From Ustilaginoidea virens (taxonomy: Eukaryota > Ascomycota > Sordariomycetes > Hypocreales > Clavicipitaceae): 64,000 bases of DNA. This document shows, one piece after another, positions 43,374-54,620 of the stretch (positions within the stretch are counted from its first letter, which is position 1; each line of letters opens with the position of its first letter). The stretch lies in contig NC_057322.1 in assembly GCF_000687475.1 (NCBI RefSeq), forward strand, positions 310,001 to 374,000. Reading direction: 5' to 3'. Both the position numbers and the translations under genes were made by a program. The notes beneath the pieces were generated by a model, which was not told the origin of the DNA, ran no database searches, and saw nothing but the letters and a program-made list of their open reading frames with translations.

Positions 43374-45293
43374 ATGGACGAAAGGGACTCTTCAACGACC
43401 ATGACAGCAACCGATGCCAGCAGAACCGGGCAACATCCTTGCCGTTGCTCCCTGGCAAGTCGCGCCGATGCGCATGACCAAGAAAATGGCGCAAACCGCT
43501 CCTCTGCTTGCGACTCGGGCAAGTGCCCCGAAGCCGAGCCTTCGGGTCAGAAGCCAACGAGGATGCAGAAACTGCTTCGAGCCGGTCGCGTTGAAGAGAA
43601 TGGCATCCGTCCGTTGCCCGTGGAGGAACGCAGCGAGAGGCGCTTCTTCAACATTTTCACCATCTGGTTCTCCATCAACTCCAACATTCTGGCGTATGTT
43701 TTGGCTGGTCCCCACGTCCAAGTCATGGTGCTGACCGTCGTGGTAAACAGCATACTTTTCGGCATGCTCGGTCCCTTGGCGTACAACTTGAGCCTGCGCG
43801 ATTCGGCATTGGTCATCCTCTTCTTCAACCTGCTTGCCACGACCGCACCGGGCATCCTAGCCACATTCGGCCCCAAGACAGGCATGAGGCAGATGGTCCA
43901 TGCTCGCTACAGTTTCGGGTAAGTTCCCTTGCCCATGTCCAAGACGCAAATTTCCGTTGCTTTCCTGCCCTCGCCCCCAGGCGACTTGCTTTCGCCGCAG
44001 CATCAGCTGTTGGCATGATGACGCTTGCTGACCACACGTCCTCCCAACAGGCGGTATCTCGTATCCGTTCCAGTTCTGCTGAATCTCGCGACCCTGACCG
44101 GTTTCAACGCCATCATATGCGTGGTTGGCGGCCAGTGTCTCTCTGCGATATCTTCCGGGTCCGTCACACCCACCGTTGGCATAATCATCATCTCCATCTT
44201 GTCGCTCGTCATCTCTTTTGCGGGATTCAAGGTGCTGCATATTTTCGAGACGTATTCGTTCATCTCTGCTCTGCTCAGTATAATCGTTGCCACGGGTGTG
44301 GGTGGAAATGGGCTCAAAGAACAAGCCGCGCCTTCGGCACCTGCCACTGTGGCCCAAGTCTTGACTTTTGGCATGATTGTTGCCGGGTATCAAATTCCCT
44401 GGGCGGCCATCGCCAGCGACTTGACGACGTATTTCGACCCCAAAGTTCCCTCGTAAGAATGATGCCCCCCCCCCCCCCCCCCCCCCCCCCCAGCCGCCTC
44501 CATTTATCTTTGGTACTGCGCAAAGGGAACTGGCTTTGTGGATAATTTGCGCCAGCTAACTTTTTTTTTTTTTTTTTTTTTTTTGCGTGTTTTTCCCAGA
44601 TGGCGAGTGTTTCATTACACGTACTGGGGCTTGCTCTGCCCAACAGTCCTGCTCATGACCCTCGGGGCAGCCATTGCCGGCGCCTTGCCCAACAACCCTA
44701 CGTGGCAGGAGGCAAACGACGCGTACGGCATCGGAGGCGTCCTGGCAGCGATGCTGAGCGGCGCGGGAGGATTCGGCAAGTTCGTCGTGGTGCTGCAAGC
44801 GCTCTCCTTGCTCGGCAACACTTGCAGCAGCTTCTACGCCATCACGCTCAACTTCCAAGCCCTCCTTTCCGCGCTTTCCAACGTGCCCCGGTACGTGTTC
44901 TCGGTGGTCATCACGGCCATCATCATCCCGGTGGCCGTATACGCATACAGGGACTTTTACGCCAACCTGAACCACTTTGTGGCGCTGATTGCGTACTGGT
45001 CCGCCTCCTTTGTCGGCATCATCGTGGCAGATCATTTCGTCCTCCGGGGCGGGCGGATGGCGTCATACGACGCGTCTGTTTGGAACCAGGGCGACAAGCT
45101 GCCCTGGGGTGTTGCAGCGCTCGCCAGCGGCATCGCGTCCTTTGTGCTAGTCGTACCGTGCATGAGCGAGGAATGGTACGTCGGTCCGATTGCAGCCCAG
45201 ACGGGCGACATTGGGTTTGAGGTGGCCATGGCGCTGAGCGCCCTGGCGTACGTGCCGCTGCGGATGCTCGAAAGAAGGGTCTCGGGTCGCTAG
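43374..45293 (+). CDS. Purine-cytosine permease (NCS1 family, Fcy2/FcyB-like)
   Basis: Three exons, 43374-43918, 44051-44452 and 44600-45293, give 546 aa. A hydrophilic N-tail of ~80 residues precedes GIRPLPVEERSERRFFNIFT and WFSINSNILAYVLAGP, the first membrane segment. The NCS1 signature GPKTGMRQMVHARYSFG at the end of exon 1 joins RYLVSVPVLLNLATLTGFN. Later conserved parts are YQIPWAAIASDLTTYF, NTCSSFYAITLNFQA, and a helical run to EWYVGPIA. The protein imports cytosine and purines with protons at the plasma membrane; about 12 membrane segments can be counted. Both introns split codons and restoring them gives an unbroken family sequence. Intron 2 (147 nt) is half homopolymer, C27 then T24. 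It stands at the border of the 9.8-kb gene desert. Confidence 0.93.
44465..44491 (+). repeat. C27 homopolymer inside permease intron 2
   Basis: Twenty-seven consecutive C begin 12 nt after the 5' splice site at 44453. Confidence 0.95.
44561..44584 (+). repeat. T24 homopolymer inside permease intron 2
   Basis: Twenty-four consecutive T end 15 nt before the intron 3' end at 44599, positioned like an exaggerated polypyrimidine tract. Confidence 0.95.
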
Positions 45294-46799
45294 ATGTCAT
45301 CGATGGACGGTGTTCGCCCCGGCGGGGGGGGGGGGAGGCGGGAAGTGAGGCAGCTTAGAATCTTTTGCGAGTTTAGTACATCGGAACGCGCGTATCTTTG
45401 TTTGACCAGACCAAGACCAGTGCGGCCAGCCAACGGGAAAGGGGAGCGGAGGGGATATACGCTTTTTAAAACCGTGAGCTGGGGTCGTGGGCCGTTTGCC
45501 TGCCGGGCGGGCGGGCAGCGGGTGGGGCCAGGTCCCGTGCAGCACATTGGTCCACTGGACAGGCTGCGGGATTTGGTTGGCCGGCAGGGGTGCCTTGCCT
45601 GCCGGCTGCGCGTCAAGACAAGCGAATCAGGTACGGACTAGCTCGCGGTAGGATGTTGCGGGGGCAATCCCGCCATGCATCCTCCTGGCGTGAAGCTTGC
45701 TGGGGGAGAGACGGCGTCTCGACACCGCCTGCGACGTAACGTAGGCTTTGATGGGTGTCTGCGTGCGCAAGAGCCGACCGTCACGGGCCAACGTGTTCTG
45801 GTGAGCGTTGTGGGGTTGATGCCAGCCTCGAGACAGCTGGATAACCAGCAAGACGTCGTAAGACTTGTGACAATGTTATTGGCAGTAAAACTGGTGTCTT
45901 GTAGGAGCCGCCGAGCGCATGACAGTCGCTACCCTGTACTCCGTATACTGGCAGGTCTCTCTCCACAAGGCAAGCACAGGATTGGCTGGCGTCACTTGCC
46001 GCCAGAGGATGATGAGTCAGTCACCCATGCAAAACAAAGCCTTGCGCGCACAAAGACCGAAATCCGAAACCTCGCAAACCCCCCCCAACGGCGAGCTTAA
46101 AAGGGACCTACCTCGTGACGCGCCGTCCCTCGTTCGTCCTCGACCTCTATTGCTTCTCCCCGCCCTCGAGGTCCCATCGCACCGCAGCTGCCTTGGCGCG
46201 TCGCTTCCGAACCTTCTGCCTGGCAGCTTCATCTTCCTTCACGGACCGACCGCCACGCATCTTTGCTCCCGCCTCTCCAGGTACGTCCGGGGGGAGGCTT
46301 CCCAGCGTGAGCTCATGGACGCCTCGGCAAGCACCGTCGCCGCGGGGTTCCGACAGACCGCGCACGGCCCGGAGCCGCCATTCGCTCCTTGGTAGTTGTC
46401 GGGGCCCGTCGTCGTCGTCGGGTGAGTCTCGTCAGCATGGCTGTGTGGGTGTTTGCTTCGCACCTGCGGCTGCCTTGGCCGCTTTTCTGGACGACGAGCG
46501 TGCGTGGGCGGCCTGGTCTCCCAGCGCGTCTCTGTCTTGGCCGCTAGCTGAGGGAGGCTCGGGTTGTCTCGGTCAGTTCGGTGACGACCTCTTTGTTGAA
46601 CCGGCAGCTACTGCTGTTGGCTCCTTTTCGACGCCACCCGGGGATGGTAGCCTTTGCTGGGGTTGGCTCCCGGATCGGCTCGTGTCAGAATGGTACGTGG
46701 GACCACTTGGCGTGTGCTTCGCTTTGCCTGGTTTTTTGCTCACCTGATGTAGATTCGTCCAGCTATCGCGCCCGTCATGTACGAGATTCAAGTCAGGAC
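45294..46799. promoter_or_regulatory. Long upstream region and likely leader of the bZIP gene, with a 26-codon uORF
   Basis: 1.5 kb. From about 46110 to 46290 the plus strand is C/T-rich as in fungal leaders. A small ORF at 46315-46395 starts MDASASTVAAGFRQ and ends PFAPW followed by TAG. GT donors at 46281 and 46421 (GTGAGT) and the acceptor GATGTAG at 46752 suggest leader splicing. It could be an upstream ORF or a first coding exon if a splice removes its stop. Neither reading is proven. Confidence 0.4.
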
Positions 46800-47333
46800 A
46801 TGTTGATCCAGCATCACAACGACTTTCTCAGCTGCGGCCTTTACACTCTGCCCCGTGCCCACCAGGATCCCTCCTCTTTGCATGCAAACCCAGCAGTCGT
46901 CACGTACGCCAAGAACGCAGCACCTTCATCGGGCATCTCTCCATCTCCCCCAGCTACATCATCATCATCATCATCGCCGTCGTCGTCGTCCTCCTTCTCA
47001 TCAACGACACCCCCTCGGCCGACTTCACCCCCGTCGCCGCAGCGTAAAGCTCCCGCGTCTTCTGGCTCCAGCAGCACTGGTCCCCAACGCAAGCGCGCAG
47101 CTTCCTCACCCCTGGCACACGTGCATCCCGACAGCGAGGATGCACAGGTCGCTATCAAGCGGCGGCGGAACACCATGGCCGCGCGCAAGTATCGCCAAAA
47201 GCGCCTCGACCGCGTGTCCCATCTCGAAGACGCTCTGGCCAGCGTCACCGGCGAGCGCGACCACCTCAAGCTGCCGCTCGCCAGGCGGGAGGCACAGGTT
47301 GAAGCGCTCCGGGAAATGCTGCTGCGGAAGTGA
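46800..47333 (+). CDS. bZIP transcription factor (Gcn4/Cpc1-like)
   Basis: The 177-aa frame from ATG 46800 (MLIQHHNDFLSCGLYTL) has a Ser/Pro-rich middle partly made of Ser codon repeats (TCA)n/(TCG)n, then the basic region VAIKRRRNTMAARKYRQKRL with the N-x7-R signature and a leucine-zipper-like coil LEDALASVTGERDHL ... LREMLLRK to the C-terminus. Such factors bind TGACTCA-type sites, and Gcn4/Cpc1 relatives control amino-acid starvation responses. The C-terminal position of the bZIP and the short length fit that subgroup. One zipper position reads LKLPLARR, where a helix-breaking Pro replaces the Gln I expect in relatives. The start is uncertain because the frame is open upstream to 46581 and a spliced first exon may exist. 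Confidence 0.8.
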   Translation: MLIQHHNDFLSCGLYTLPRAHQDPSSLHANPAVVTYAKNAAPSSGISPSPPATSSSSSSPSSSSSFSSTTPPRPTSPPSPQRKAPASSGSSSTGPQRKRAASSPLAHVHPDSEDAQVAIKRRRNTMAARKYRQKRLDRVSHLEDALASVTGERDHLKLPLARREAQVEALREMLLRK

Positions 47334-47852
47334 ACTGCTCATGCCAATTGGGGAATGCGTTTGGCTGTTGCGACGGGTCTGCGTGATTTGTGGCAGTGCC
47401 TTGTTGTGATGAGCCAGGTCATGGGTCAGTTGGAATTTCTAGTCTTCCAAAACAGACATCTGTCTGTGTACGTGGTATGATGATGGCTCGGCAGTTTCCT
47501 CGTCAGCTGACGTCGTGCTTTTGTACTATAAGTAAATACAACACGGAAACGTCTCAGCGAGACTGTCCATCGTCGACAGCATTTTACTTGAAGGCCGTGA
47601 ATTTGAAGTTTGCGACGCATTTCCCCTAATGCCTGCAAGTGTTGGCTCGGCCGTGAAAGAATTTGCTTTCCTCGTCAATGCTAGGTATATTCAACCTCGA
47701 GCAATTACGACATATTACAGACTTTCCCTCGGGTTGGTCAGTCCACACCATACACGCCGCCCACCAGTATCAAGACGCAGCCCTCCTTCTGCAGCGCTGG
47801 TGACAACACCCGACATATTGCACGTGGTCCGCCGCCGCAGTTTGCCTGCCTC
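47334..47852. other. Convergent 3' regions, no gene seen
   Basis: 519 bases between the stop codons of the plus-strand bZIP gene and the minus-strand F-box-like gene. AT-richer than the flanks. Confidence 0.4.
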
Positions 47853-49040
47853 TTATGCTTCAGAACCAGAATCCTCCCGACCCTTGGGCACCCACTCGTA
47901 CTCGTCAACATGTTTGTACACATCCACACGTCTCGGGAGCCGGTTTGCGAGGAGGAAACGGTCATCTTCGTCGCCGCTGTAAAGTTCCTCGGCGCAAATC
48001 CTGCATTCAAAAAAATCGAGCCTGATTTGCGCCCACCTCCTGGGAGGAGACTGCTCCATGCCGACGTCGCCAGCTTCGGGTGGAGGCGGAACCGGCGGCT
48101 GCTTCCGTTGCCGATGGTCGACACCTTTCCCGCGCTTCACAACGACCGCGAGATCCTTCGCAACCTTCGGCTCCTCCTTGCGGGGCGTGATTGGGGCGTT
48201 TTCCTGCGCTGCCGAGGCGGCTGCTGCTGCTGCTGCTTCACCCGCCTCTGGCGGCGTCTGCGTCGGAGGCACACGCGTCGCTTCGCTAATCACAGGGCAG
48301 GTCACGCCAGCTCGCGCATACTGATAAACAGTGACCGACGGCTGGCTTTCGACGCCGTCTCGGCTGTTCATTTCGTCGATCCAGCCGGCTGGCTGCGGGT
48401 CGCGCTGGTACTGATCCTTGCTGACCTCGTCGACAAGGTCGCGCAGTGATGAATGGTGGGAGATGAACCGCAGCTCCTTCCACCCCTGGCCGCATCCTAT
48501 GAAGCCGTGCAGCGCAACGATGTTGCGAAGGCGCCCGCAGCCCGCTGGCACGTCAATGCCGTGCCGGTTGAGGACCGTCAAGGTATCGAGCTGCAAGCCA
48601 GGCAGGCGCTTCAGAAGGTCGGGCAGGTAGTAAGGATTCGTGCAGATGGGATCCACGTCAAAGGACGCTATTCGCGCCCGCAGGTGACGGATCTTGGATA
48701 GAGTTGCCGCAGGAAGCGCCATGAACTTCACCATCATCTCTTCGCACGTTTCAAAGTTGAACAGGACCTGGCCAAGCCAGCTGCCGCCAATCTCATCTCT
48801 CACCCGGCGGCAAGTTTTCAACAACGCGAGAGAATGAGGGGCAGGAATGATTGTGGTCCGGTATGATACGCCGTGCGTGATTCTGGTGTTACGGAAATGA
48901 CAATCGTATATCGAGAGTCGCATCTCCGACGGCAGTTGGAAGAGCCAGCACGTTTCCTGGGCATTTGCTGCCCGCAAGGTAGAGTGGCCACTGGCATTCT
49001 TCCCCGATTTGTCTTTGGTCTCGTTGTTGCCCGCCATCAT
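47853..49040 (-). CDS. F-box-like / DUF7730-type fungal protein of unknown function
   Basis: Single-exon ORF of 395 aa starting MMAGNNETKDKSG. Residues ~33-80 read LFQLPSEMRLSIYDCHFRNT and LALLKTCRRVRDEIG. This is the LPxEhRxxIY...LLxxCRxhxxE pattern of a large, variable group of ascomycete proteins with an F-box-like or DUF7730 N-terminus. Then come leucine-rich segments (LSKIRHLRARI, LLKRLPGLQLDTLTVLN), an Ala-rich low-complexity stretch (about 273-283) and a C-terminal FFECRICAEELYSGDEDD with a CxxC pair that is too short for a RING finger. A role as substrate adaptor is possible but unsupported. The second Met could equally be the start. Confidence 0.75.
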   Translation of the reverse strand: MMAGNNETKDKSGKNASGHSTLRAANAQETCWLFQLPSEMRLSIYDCHFRNTRITHGVSYRTTIIPAPHSLALLKTCRRVRDEIGGSWLGQVLFNFETCEEMMVKFMALPAATLSKIRHLRARIASFDVDPICTNPYYLPDLLKRLPGLQLDTLTVLNRHGIDVPAGCGRLRNIVALHGFIGCGQGWKELRFISHHSSLRDLVDEVSKDQYQRDPQPAGWIDEMNSRDGVESQPSVTVYQYARAGVTCPVISEATRVPPTQTPPEAGEAAAAAAASAAQENAPITPRKEEPKVAKDLAVVVKRGKGVDHRQRKQPPVPPPPEAGDVGMEQSPPRRWAQIRLDFFECRICAEELYSGDEDDRFLLANRLPRRVDVYKHVDEYEWVPKGREDSGSEA

Positions 49041-49646
49041 GACTGTGGCACACGGCTGGAAGGGTTTGGAAAACGAGGGCTTCTAGAAAAGTAGCGAAAG
49101 GGTAGATGAATAGGTTGATTCCTCTAACTGATATTGATTTCCACGTCCCCTTTTTTATACCTCCTAATCCCCACTTAATAGCATGTCCCTTCTCGATATA
49201 GTATAAACTAGAATACACATGGGAAAAAGAAAAAAAAAAGAAACCTTGTCTAAAAAAAAAGAGCAAAACTTTATCTGGGACAGCGGAGCTTTGCCTGCGA
49301 TTCGCGAATAGCAAGAGGAGGCGAGCTAGAAGCTACCTTTGCTTTTCCCGCTTTATTAATGGGCTGTATCAGGCGTGTGAGTCATTGGCCGTCTCAGGTT
49401 ACCGCGGGTGAAGTGAAGTGCTTCCGAGCTGTGCGTCCGTGATGCGGATAGTCACGCTCATAAACTTCTCGGATACCATCCACTGTCTTGCGTGGTCTGG
49501 GATATCTCTTGCCCCCTCGCTTCGAAAACATAACACAGTGCACAATCAGTCGTAGGGGGCCTCCGCACGAAAGAATGCTTCGCAATAACGCGCCAGAAAT
49601 CCGCGTCGGCACGCCACATCCCTTGCGGTCTTGCGGTTGCGTCCTC
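49041..49646. other. Intergenic region between Chl1 3' end and F-box-like gene
   Basis: 606 bases. AT-rich at 49100-49275 with short A runs, consistent with the promoter of the minus-strand F-box-like gene and the 3' flank of Chl1. No gene was recognised. Confidence 0.4.
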
Positions 49647-52566
49647 CTACCGCTGCGGCTTCTTGTCCCTGAAAAAGGCTCCCAGGGCGCCCATCAGGCC
49701 CCCCAAACTGTTTGACGCTGCCTTGCCTTGGGCGTCTTTCGGCCCGAGCCCCATGCCATCACGGATCCAGCCCGGCAACTTGCCCTGGATCCGGTCCGTG
49801 GAATATCTCCCATCAGCGAGAACAATCGCCGCGTAGTCGCCTCGGTGACGAATTGCCCGGCCGATGCTCTGGTTGACTGCCCTCATGCACGCGTTTTCGT
49901 AAAAGTCCCTCGCTGCCTGCCTGGCGCGAGACGCAGCGTCTTCTTTGGGCAAGGCGGGACCGTCTTGCTCCATCAAGCTCGCCGTGGTGGTGGTCTCAAT
50001 GTATTCCATTTTCGCTTTCCATTCCGGCGACGCCATGTTTGGGTACGGCAGACCTACTACCATAACGCAGCGGCCTAGTCGGTCCGAGAAGTTGATTCCC
50101 TCAGACATCTTGCCGCCTACGACGCTGAGAAGTAGCGCCCCGGGGTTGGGTTTCGTCCCGGTTTCACTGGCAGCTTCGGTGCCGCCCACGCTGCCGAGTA
50201 TGGCTCGAGTGTATTCTTCGAGCACTTGATCGCTCGAGCACCCTTTGGTTTCGCGGAAAACCCTCTTCCGGGACTGCAGACGGTCCCAGATAGTTTGGGG
50301 ACCTGGCTGCTGCCGACTCCATGCCGCAACCACCTCGTCGAGATATCCGTAGCTGGGGAAGAACACCACTACCCCGTCTGGAACCACCGAGCAAATGTTC
50401 AGAATGGCCAGACCGAGTTCCTGCACCATGTCTTGATCGCCTCGTCGGTGATAGCTAAACTCAAATGTCGGTCCGCCAGGACGTGTCTTGGCAAGAGTCC
50501 ACACGCACAAGTTCTCTCGGGGTATGACGTGTCCGCAACTCAACGTCGTCACTTTTTTCTCCTTCACTTGTGGGAAAAGATGGTTCTTGTAGTCGTCGAA
50601 CGGTGACATGGTTCCGCCAGCGAGGATGACGGCCCTGGCACTTGACACGATCGAGGAGAATGCGTGTGTTGGTGACAACAACAGGTACGACAACTGCACG
50701 TCTGTTGTCGGCCGACCGATCTTCTGGTAGAATATCCGGCCTTCTGAGCTGAGGTTTGTAAGAGATGCAAGGAACGAGACGAGCTTGTGAAGAACAGGAG
50801 TGCTCGACATGACCGTGCCTGGCTTGCTGCCGTCCTTGTCGTTCTCAACGTGCGCGGCATAACCTTCAATCTTGTACGCTAGCTTGGACTCTTGAATGTA
50901 TTGGATAAGCTCAAACAGGTTGATTTGGTCAATACCTTTATGACGGGTCAAGTCGTTGGGTTCCACAATGCCATGCTCGTGCTGTGAAAAAACAACCCAT
51001 TAACTGCCAATATGAACCGGATCGACGGGTTCGGGTCGGATAACGAACCTTTGAGGATTTGGCGCTCTCCATCCACTCGCTTAACCCGTCAACAATTCGC
51101 CCTACCCTGCCGACATTGACTCGGTTGGCTCCCTTGAGCTTCTTGCCAAAGCGCTTCACGTACACGCCCAACATGCCACGTCCCTTGCGGAGATCGCTCA
51201 GTTTGAGCTCCGCGGCGTGGACGTTGGCGATTGCATCCATAATGTTGTGTGCTTCGTCGACGATGACGACATTGCCGTCCAGCTTGATACCCAGCGCGTC
51301 CCGGGCGCTCTTTTGAAGAAGCAGCGGATACGGGAGAGTAATAATCTCTGACCCGGGTAAAGCCGAGCGCGAGGCATAGTATGGGCAGACAGCCAGCGCC
51401 TTTCCCAGCCGATGCAGGTCTTCAATATCGGGTATGGTGGCCAAGGCGGTATCACGAAACTCGTGGCTTTGGCTCAGCAGCTCCTCTTTGGGGACAAAGG
51501 AGCACTTTTTGGCGGACTTTGGCTGCTGAAGCTCTGCGCAGCGGTCGTTGATGGCTTGGACAGAGCCCAGGCGCGCAACAGATGGGTTGATGCAGAGTCT
51601 TTGACGGGACGATAAAGGGAGCAGTTTCACGGGCTCGGCACAAGACGGCTTCTCCCCAGAGACAGAGGCCGGCAGAGAGGAAGGGAATGCTGGGCGGCGC
51701 AATTCGGCGATGAACTGCGATAATTGCGAATGGGTCCTTGACGTGTAATAGATCTGGCAAGGGTCACTAAACGGGGGGCTTGGATGCTGGATTGGATGGG
51801 AAAAGCTCTCGTCGCACCTTGATCTCCTCTTCGAGGACGTCATCATCCTCTTGTCTCTTGCGAGGGCCTCCAAGGCCAATGCGTTCTAGTACTTCACGCG
51901 ATTCTTTACTTAGTCCGGAGAGGGTGTCGAGCGAAGCGGCATTGCCGTCTTCCCAATCATCCAACAGCCACTCGGACTCATCAGCTTCTACGTCGCTTTG
52001 TTTACCCGAGGCGACGGACGCAGCATCCAGCCGTCGCCGTTTTCGGACGCGCTCCTCCAGCGCTTTTTCTCTTGACCTAATGGCCTCGAGGCGCTTTTCT
52101 CGGTCTGTCCACTTGTGAGCAAGCTCTTCGCGTTTGCGTCGTAGCAGTTGGTCGATTAGCCACGACGGCTCGTCCTTGTACGCATCGCCCGCATTGTGCA
52201 TGGAAATCTCAAACTTGTTGGCCTTGTGGTGTCGAAGCCATGTGAGAGAGGCGCATATTAGGGAAAGAGATTTGCCCTGGAATGGGGTCCGAGTCAGCGC
52301 ATCAACGCAGGGCCCGCAAAGAACATCAACGGGATTTCGTTCAGACCGCGCAGTAAGCTGTTCGGATTGCCTGTCGAGGATGAACACGAATCACTCACAG
52401 TGCCGGTTGGGCTCTCCAGGATGCCGATTTGGCCCTCGCCCTTGTCCAATACATCGTACACTGTTTTCATAAACTGTTCCTGGACATCGTATGGCGTGTA
52501 CGGATGATGAAAGTCCAATTTTCGCAGGGTCTGCGCCGCATCATCCACCTCTACTTCTGAAGTCAT
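49647..52566 (-). CDS. CHL1: Chl1/DDX11-type Fe-S DNA helicase
   Basis: Four exons on the minus strand, 52566-52399, 52276-51818, 51753-51049 and 50981-49647, give 888 aa. The N-terminal [15 protein letters not shown] is the Q-motif region. Walker A ESPTGTGKS spans the first intron at residues 51-59. Exon 2 is charged and coiled. Exon 3 has [15 protein letters not shown], cysteines for the Fe-S cluster ([33 protein letters not shown]) and the DEAH box [15 protein letters not shown]. Exon 4 has [41 protein letters not shown] and [14 protein letters not shown] (motif VI). This 5'-3' helicase supports sister chromatid cohesion and replication. An in-frame upstream ATG at 52632 would add 22 residues; 52566 is preferred because the Q motif follows closely. 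Confidence 0.95.
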
Positions 52567-52913
52567 CTCCAGCCCATGGTGCTCTTGGCTTGAACATCCG
52601 CATCCGGTCGCGGCATTAAGTTGTCGCCACATGCAAGCTGCTAGACGCGTGCCAGCGGTGGGGCTCGACTGAGCTGGCAAGCCGCGAAATCACCTGACCT
52701 TGTCGGTGAACCCACTCCTTCCCCCAAAGCGGGGCGAGTCTCCCACCGCACAAACCACCGCACAAACGACCTTAGGGCTGGTCTGCCCTCTCGCTAACAA
52801 TTTTCCGGCATTCCGTGACAAGGACTGCAAACGACCCTAGGCGCAGAATCATCACCCACTTACCAGTCTTCGACGCAACACATCGGAAAAGCGACAACAC
52901 CGCAACCGTCGCC
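52567..52913. promoter_or_regulatory. Divergent promoter shared by CHL1 and ribosomal protein uL15
   Basis: 347 bases between the two start codons. It contains ACCCTAGG at 52835-52842 and CTTAGGG at 52769-52775, telomere-box-like CCTA/TAGG elements often found before fungal ribosomal protein genes. Their function here is inference. Confidence 0.5.
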
Positions 52914-53832
52914 ATGCCTACCCGAACTTCGAAGACCCGCAAGCTGTACGTGATCAATTCCCTTCGAAGAGCAGAGAAAAAGAAAAACCAAAGTTGGAGC
53001 TGCTGGAGAACTGGACTCGACTGCTGTCGGAAATCTATTGTCACCAACAATGGTTTTTGCGAATCAGCTTCTTATTTCGAACTATACCCAGAGGACATCG
53101 AAAATGAATACTGACACCATTTCTTGTGAACAGTCGCGGCCACGTCTCTCACGGCCACGGTCGTGTCGGCAAGCACCGCAAGCACCCCGGTGGTCGTGGT
53201 CTTGCTGGTGGTCAGCACCACCACCGCACCAACATGGACAAGGTTCGGCTTGATTACCCTGAGAAAACCCGGGAAACTAGAGTCGCGATGTCGGTAATTG
53301 AGAGCTAACATTGTTGACAGTACCACCCTGGATACTTTGGTAAAGTTGGTATGCGGTACTTCCACAAGCAACAAAATCACTTCTGGAAGCCAGTCATCAA
53401 CTTGGACAAGGTACATTTCTCACTCTTCTATCCGGCGACGCCAAACACCAGCCATTTATTCCCCATCTGCACATAAATTTCAGCTACGAGTTCCGCTCAA
53501 GTGCACCAAACTCTGAGGATGCTCTGTATGGAGGAGCATTATTAACCAATGTCCACAATTACACAATGGGCTGCCATCTCGCACGAACCAAAACAATACT
53601 AATTTTCTCACAGTTGTGGACTCTCGTCCCCTCCGAGACCCGCGACGCCTACATCTCTGGATCCAAGAAAGACACCGTCCCCGTCCTCGACCTCCTACCG
53701 CTCGGCTACTCCAAGGTCCTCGGAAAGGGCCGTCTCCCCGAGATTCCCTTGGTTGTCCGCGCAAGATGGGTCAGCAAGCTGGCTGAGGAGAAGATCAAGA
53801 AGGCTGGCGGCGTTGTGGAGTTGGTTGCCTAA
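52914..53832 (+). CDS. RPL28: 60S ribosomal protein uL15 (L27a; yeast Rpl28)
   Basis: Four exons, 52914-52945 (32 nt), 53134-53242, 53321-53410 and 53614-53832, give 149 aa, the family length. The N-terminus [20 protein letters not shown] is completed across the first intron and followed by [18 protein letters not shown] and HHHRTNMDK. Exon 3 has [18 protein letters not shown] and exon 4 [33 protein letters not shown] and [14 protein letters not shown]. The His-rich basic segment is typical of this large-subunit protein near the exit tunnel; in yeast, Rpl28 Q38 mutations confer cycloheximide resistance. Intron 3 has a perfect TACTAAT branch site. The first exon is short, as in many fungal ribosomal protein genes. 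Confidence 0.98.
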
Positions 53833-54620
53833 ATATTTCGAGCAAGACAATTAAAAGGGAATGGAATAAAAAAAACCAGATTTCGTTATTTCAAAGCCTC
53901 GTCAATGAACGCGCTTATGAGAGTCGGGAGGCTGGTGGCGTCAAACATCCCTTCGACTCGTGAGGTGAAACCCCCTCAACATGGTGAAGGGGGGAAGAAA
54001 ACGAGGATTCCTAGGGTTTCGGGTTCGGGTTTTTTCGAAGCATTGCATCAGGGAAACTCGCATGGAGTTTTTTAACGACTTGAAAAATCGATTTTTTTCA
54101 CCTACAAATGCTATGCGTTGGTTCCAAGGCGACGGCAATGTACCGTGAAGCGACCTAACCGATGCAAATACTCTTATCTGCGCTACTATGGAGCCTCGCA
54201 TCTACAGACTGTCGTCGCATCCCGTTCTCAATTGCCAGGTGTGGTCTAGAAACATTTCTCCAGGTAGTTCACATTGAGCAAATTGTTGTCAAGAGTTGAT
54301 TCAAACGGCAAAGGCTTACCCCACGACAAGCGCAATCGACCACACTTGAAGTACAGCATCCAAAGCAGAGCATCATTTCGAGCAAGCTGGTGGGAGCTGC
54401 TGCGGTCATTAAGCATGCGTATTCCCTGTATTCATCTCTTGCCTCTACATTTCCAACGCCATAGACCGAAACGCCCAGAACAAAATTCCCATATGCCTCA
54501 ACCTGTTTACAACCGTCATACCCCTAGGAGGTACCTCTAATATTTGACTAGAAAAAAATATGGTATCACGGAAATAAAACTCCGCCAATTGCTCCATGTA
54601 ATCGTCAGTTTCCCGCCATT
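53833..54620. other. Convergent 3' region between uL15 and Cdc7 genes
   Basis: 788 bases, AT-rich, no recognisable gene. An ORF at 54274-54540 is not similar to anything known and its frame composition does not look coding. Confidence 0.4.

Noticed and set aside
52946..53613. Intronic snoRNA in the uL15 gene
   Set aside because: Searched the three introns for C/D boxes with a terminal stem; no convincing pair of RUGAUGA and CUGA boxes was found.
53983..54040. Telomere-like TTTCGGGTTCGGG motif in the uL15-Cdc7 interval
   Set aside because: Only two imperfect units, not TTAGGG, and internal to conserved genes, so no internal telomere tract.
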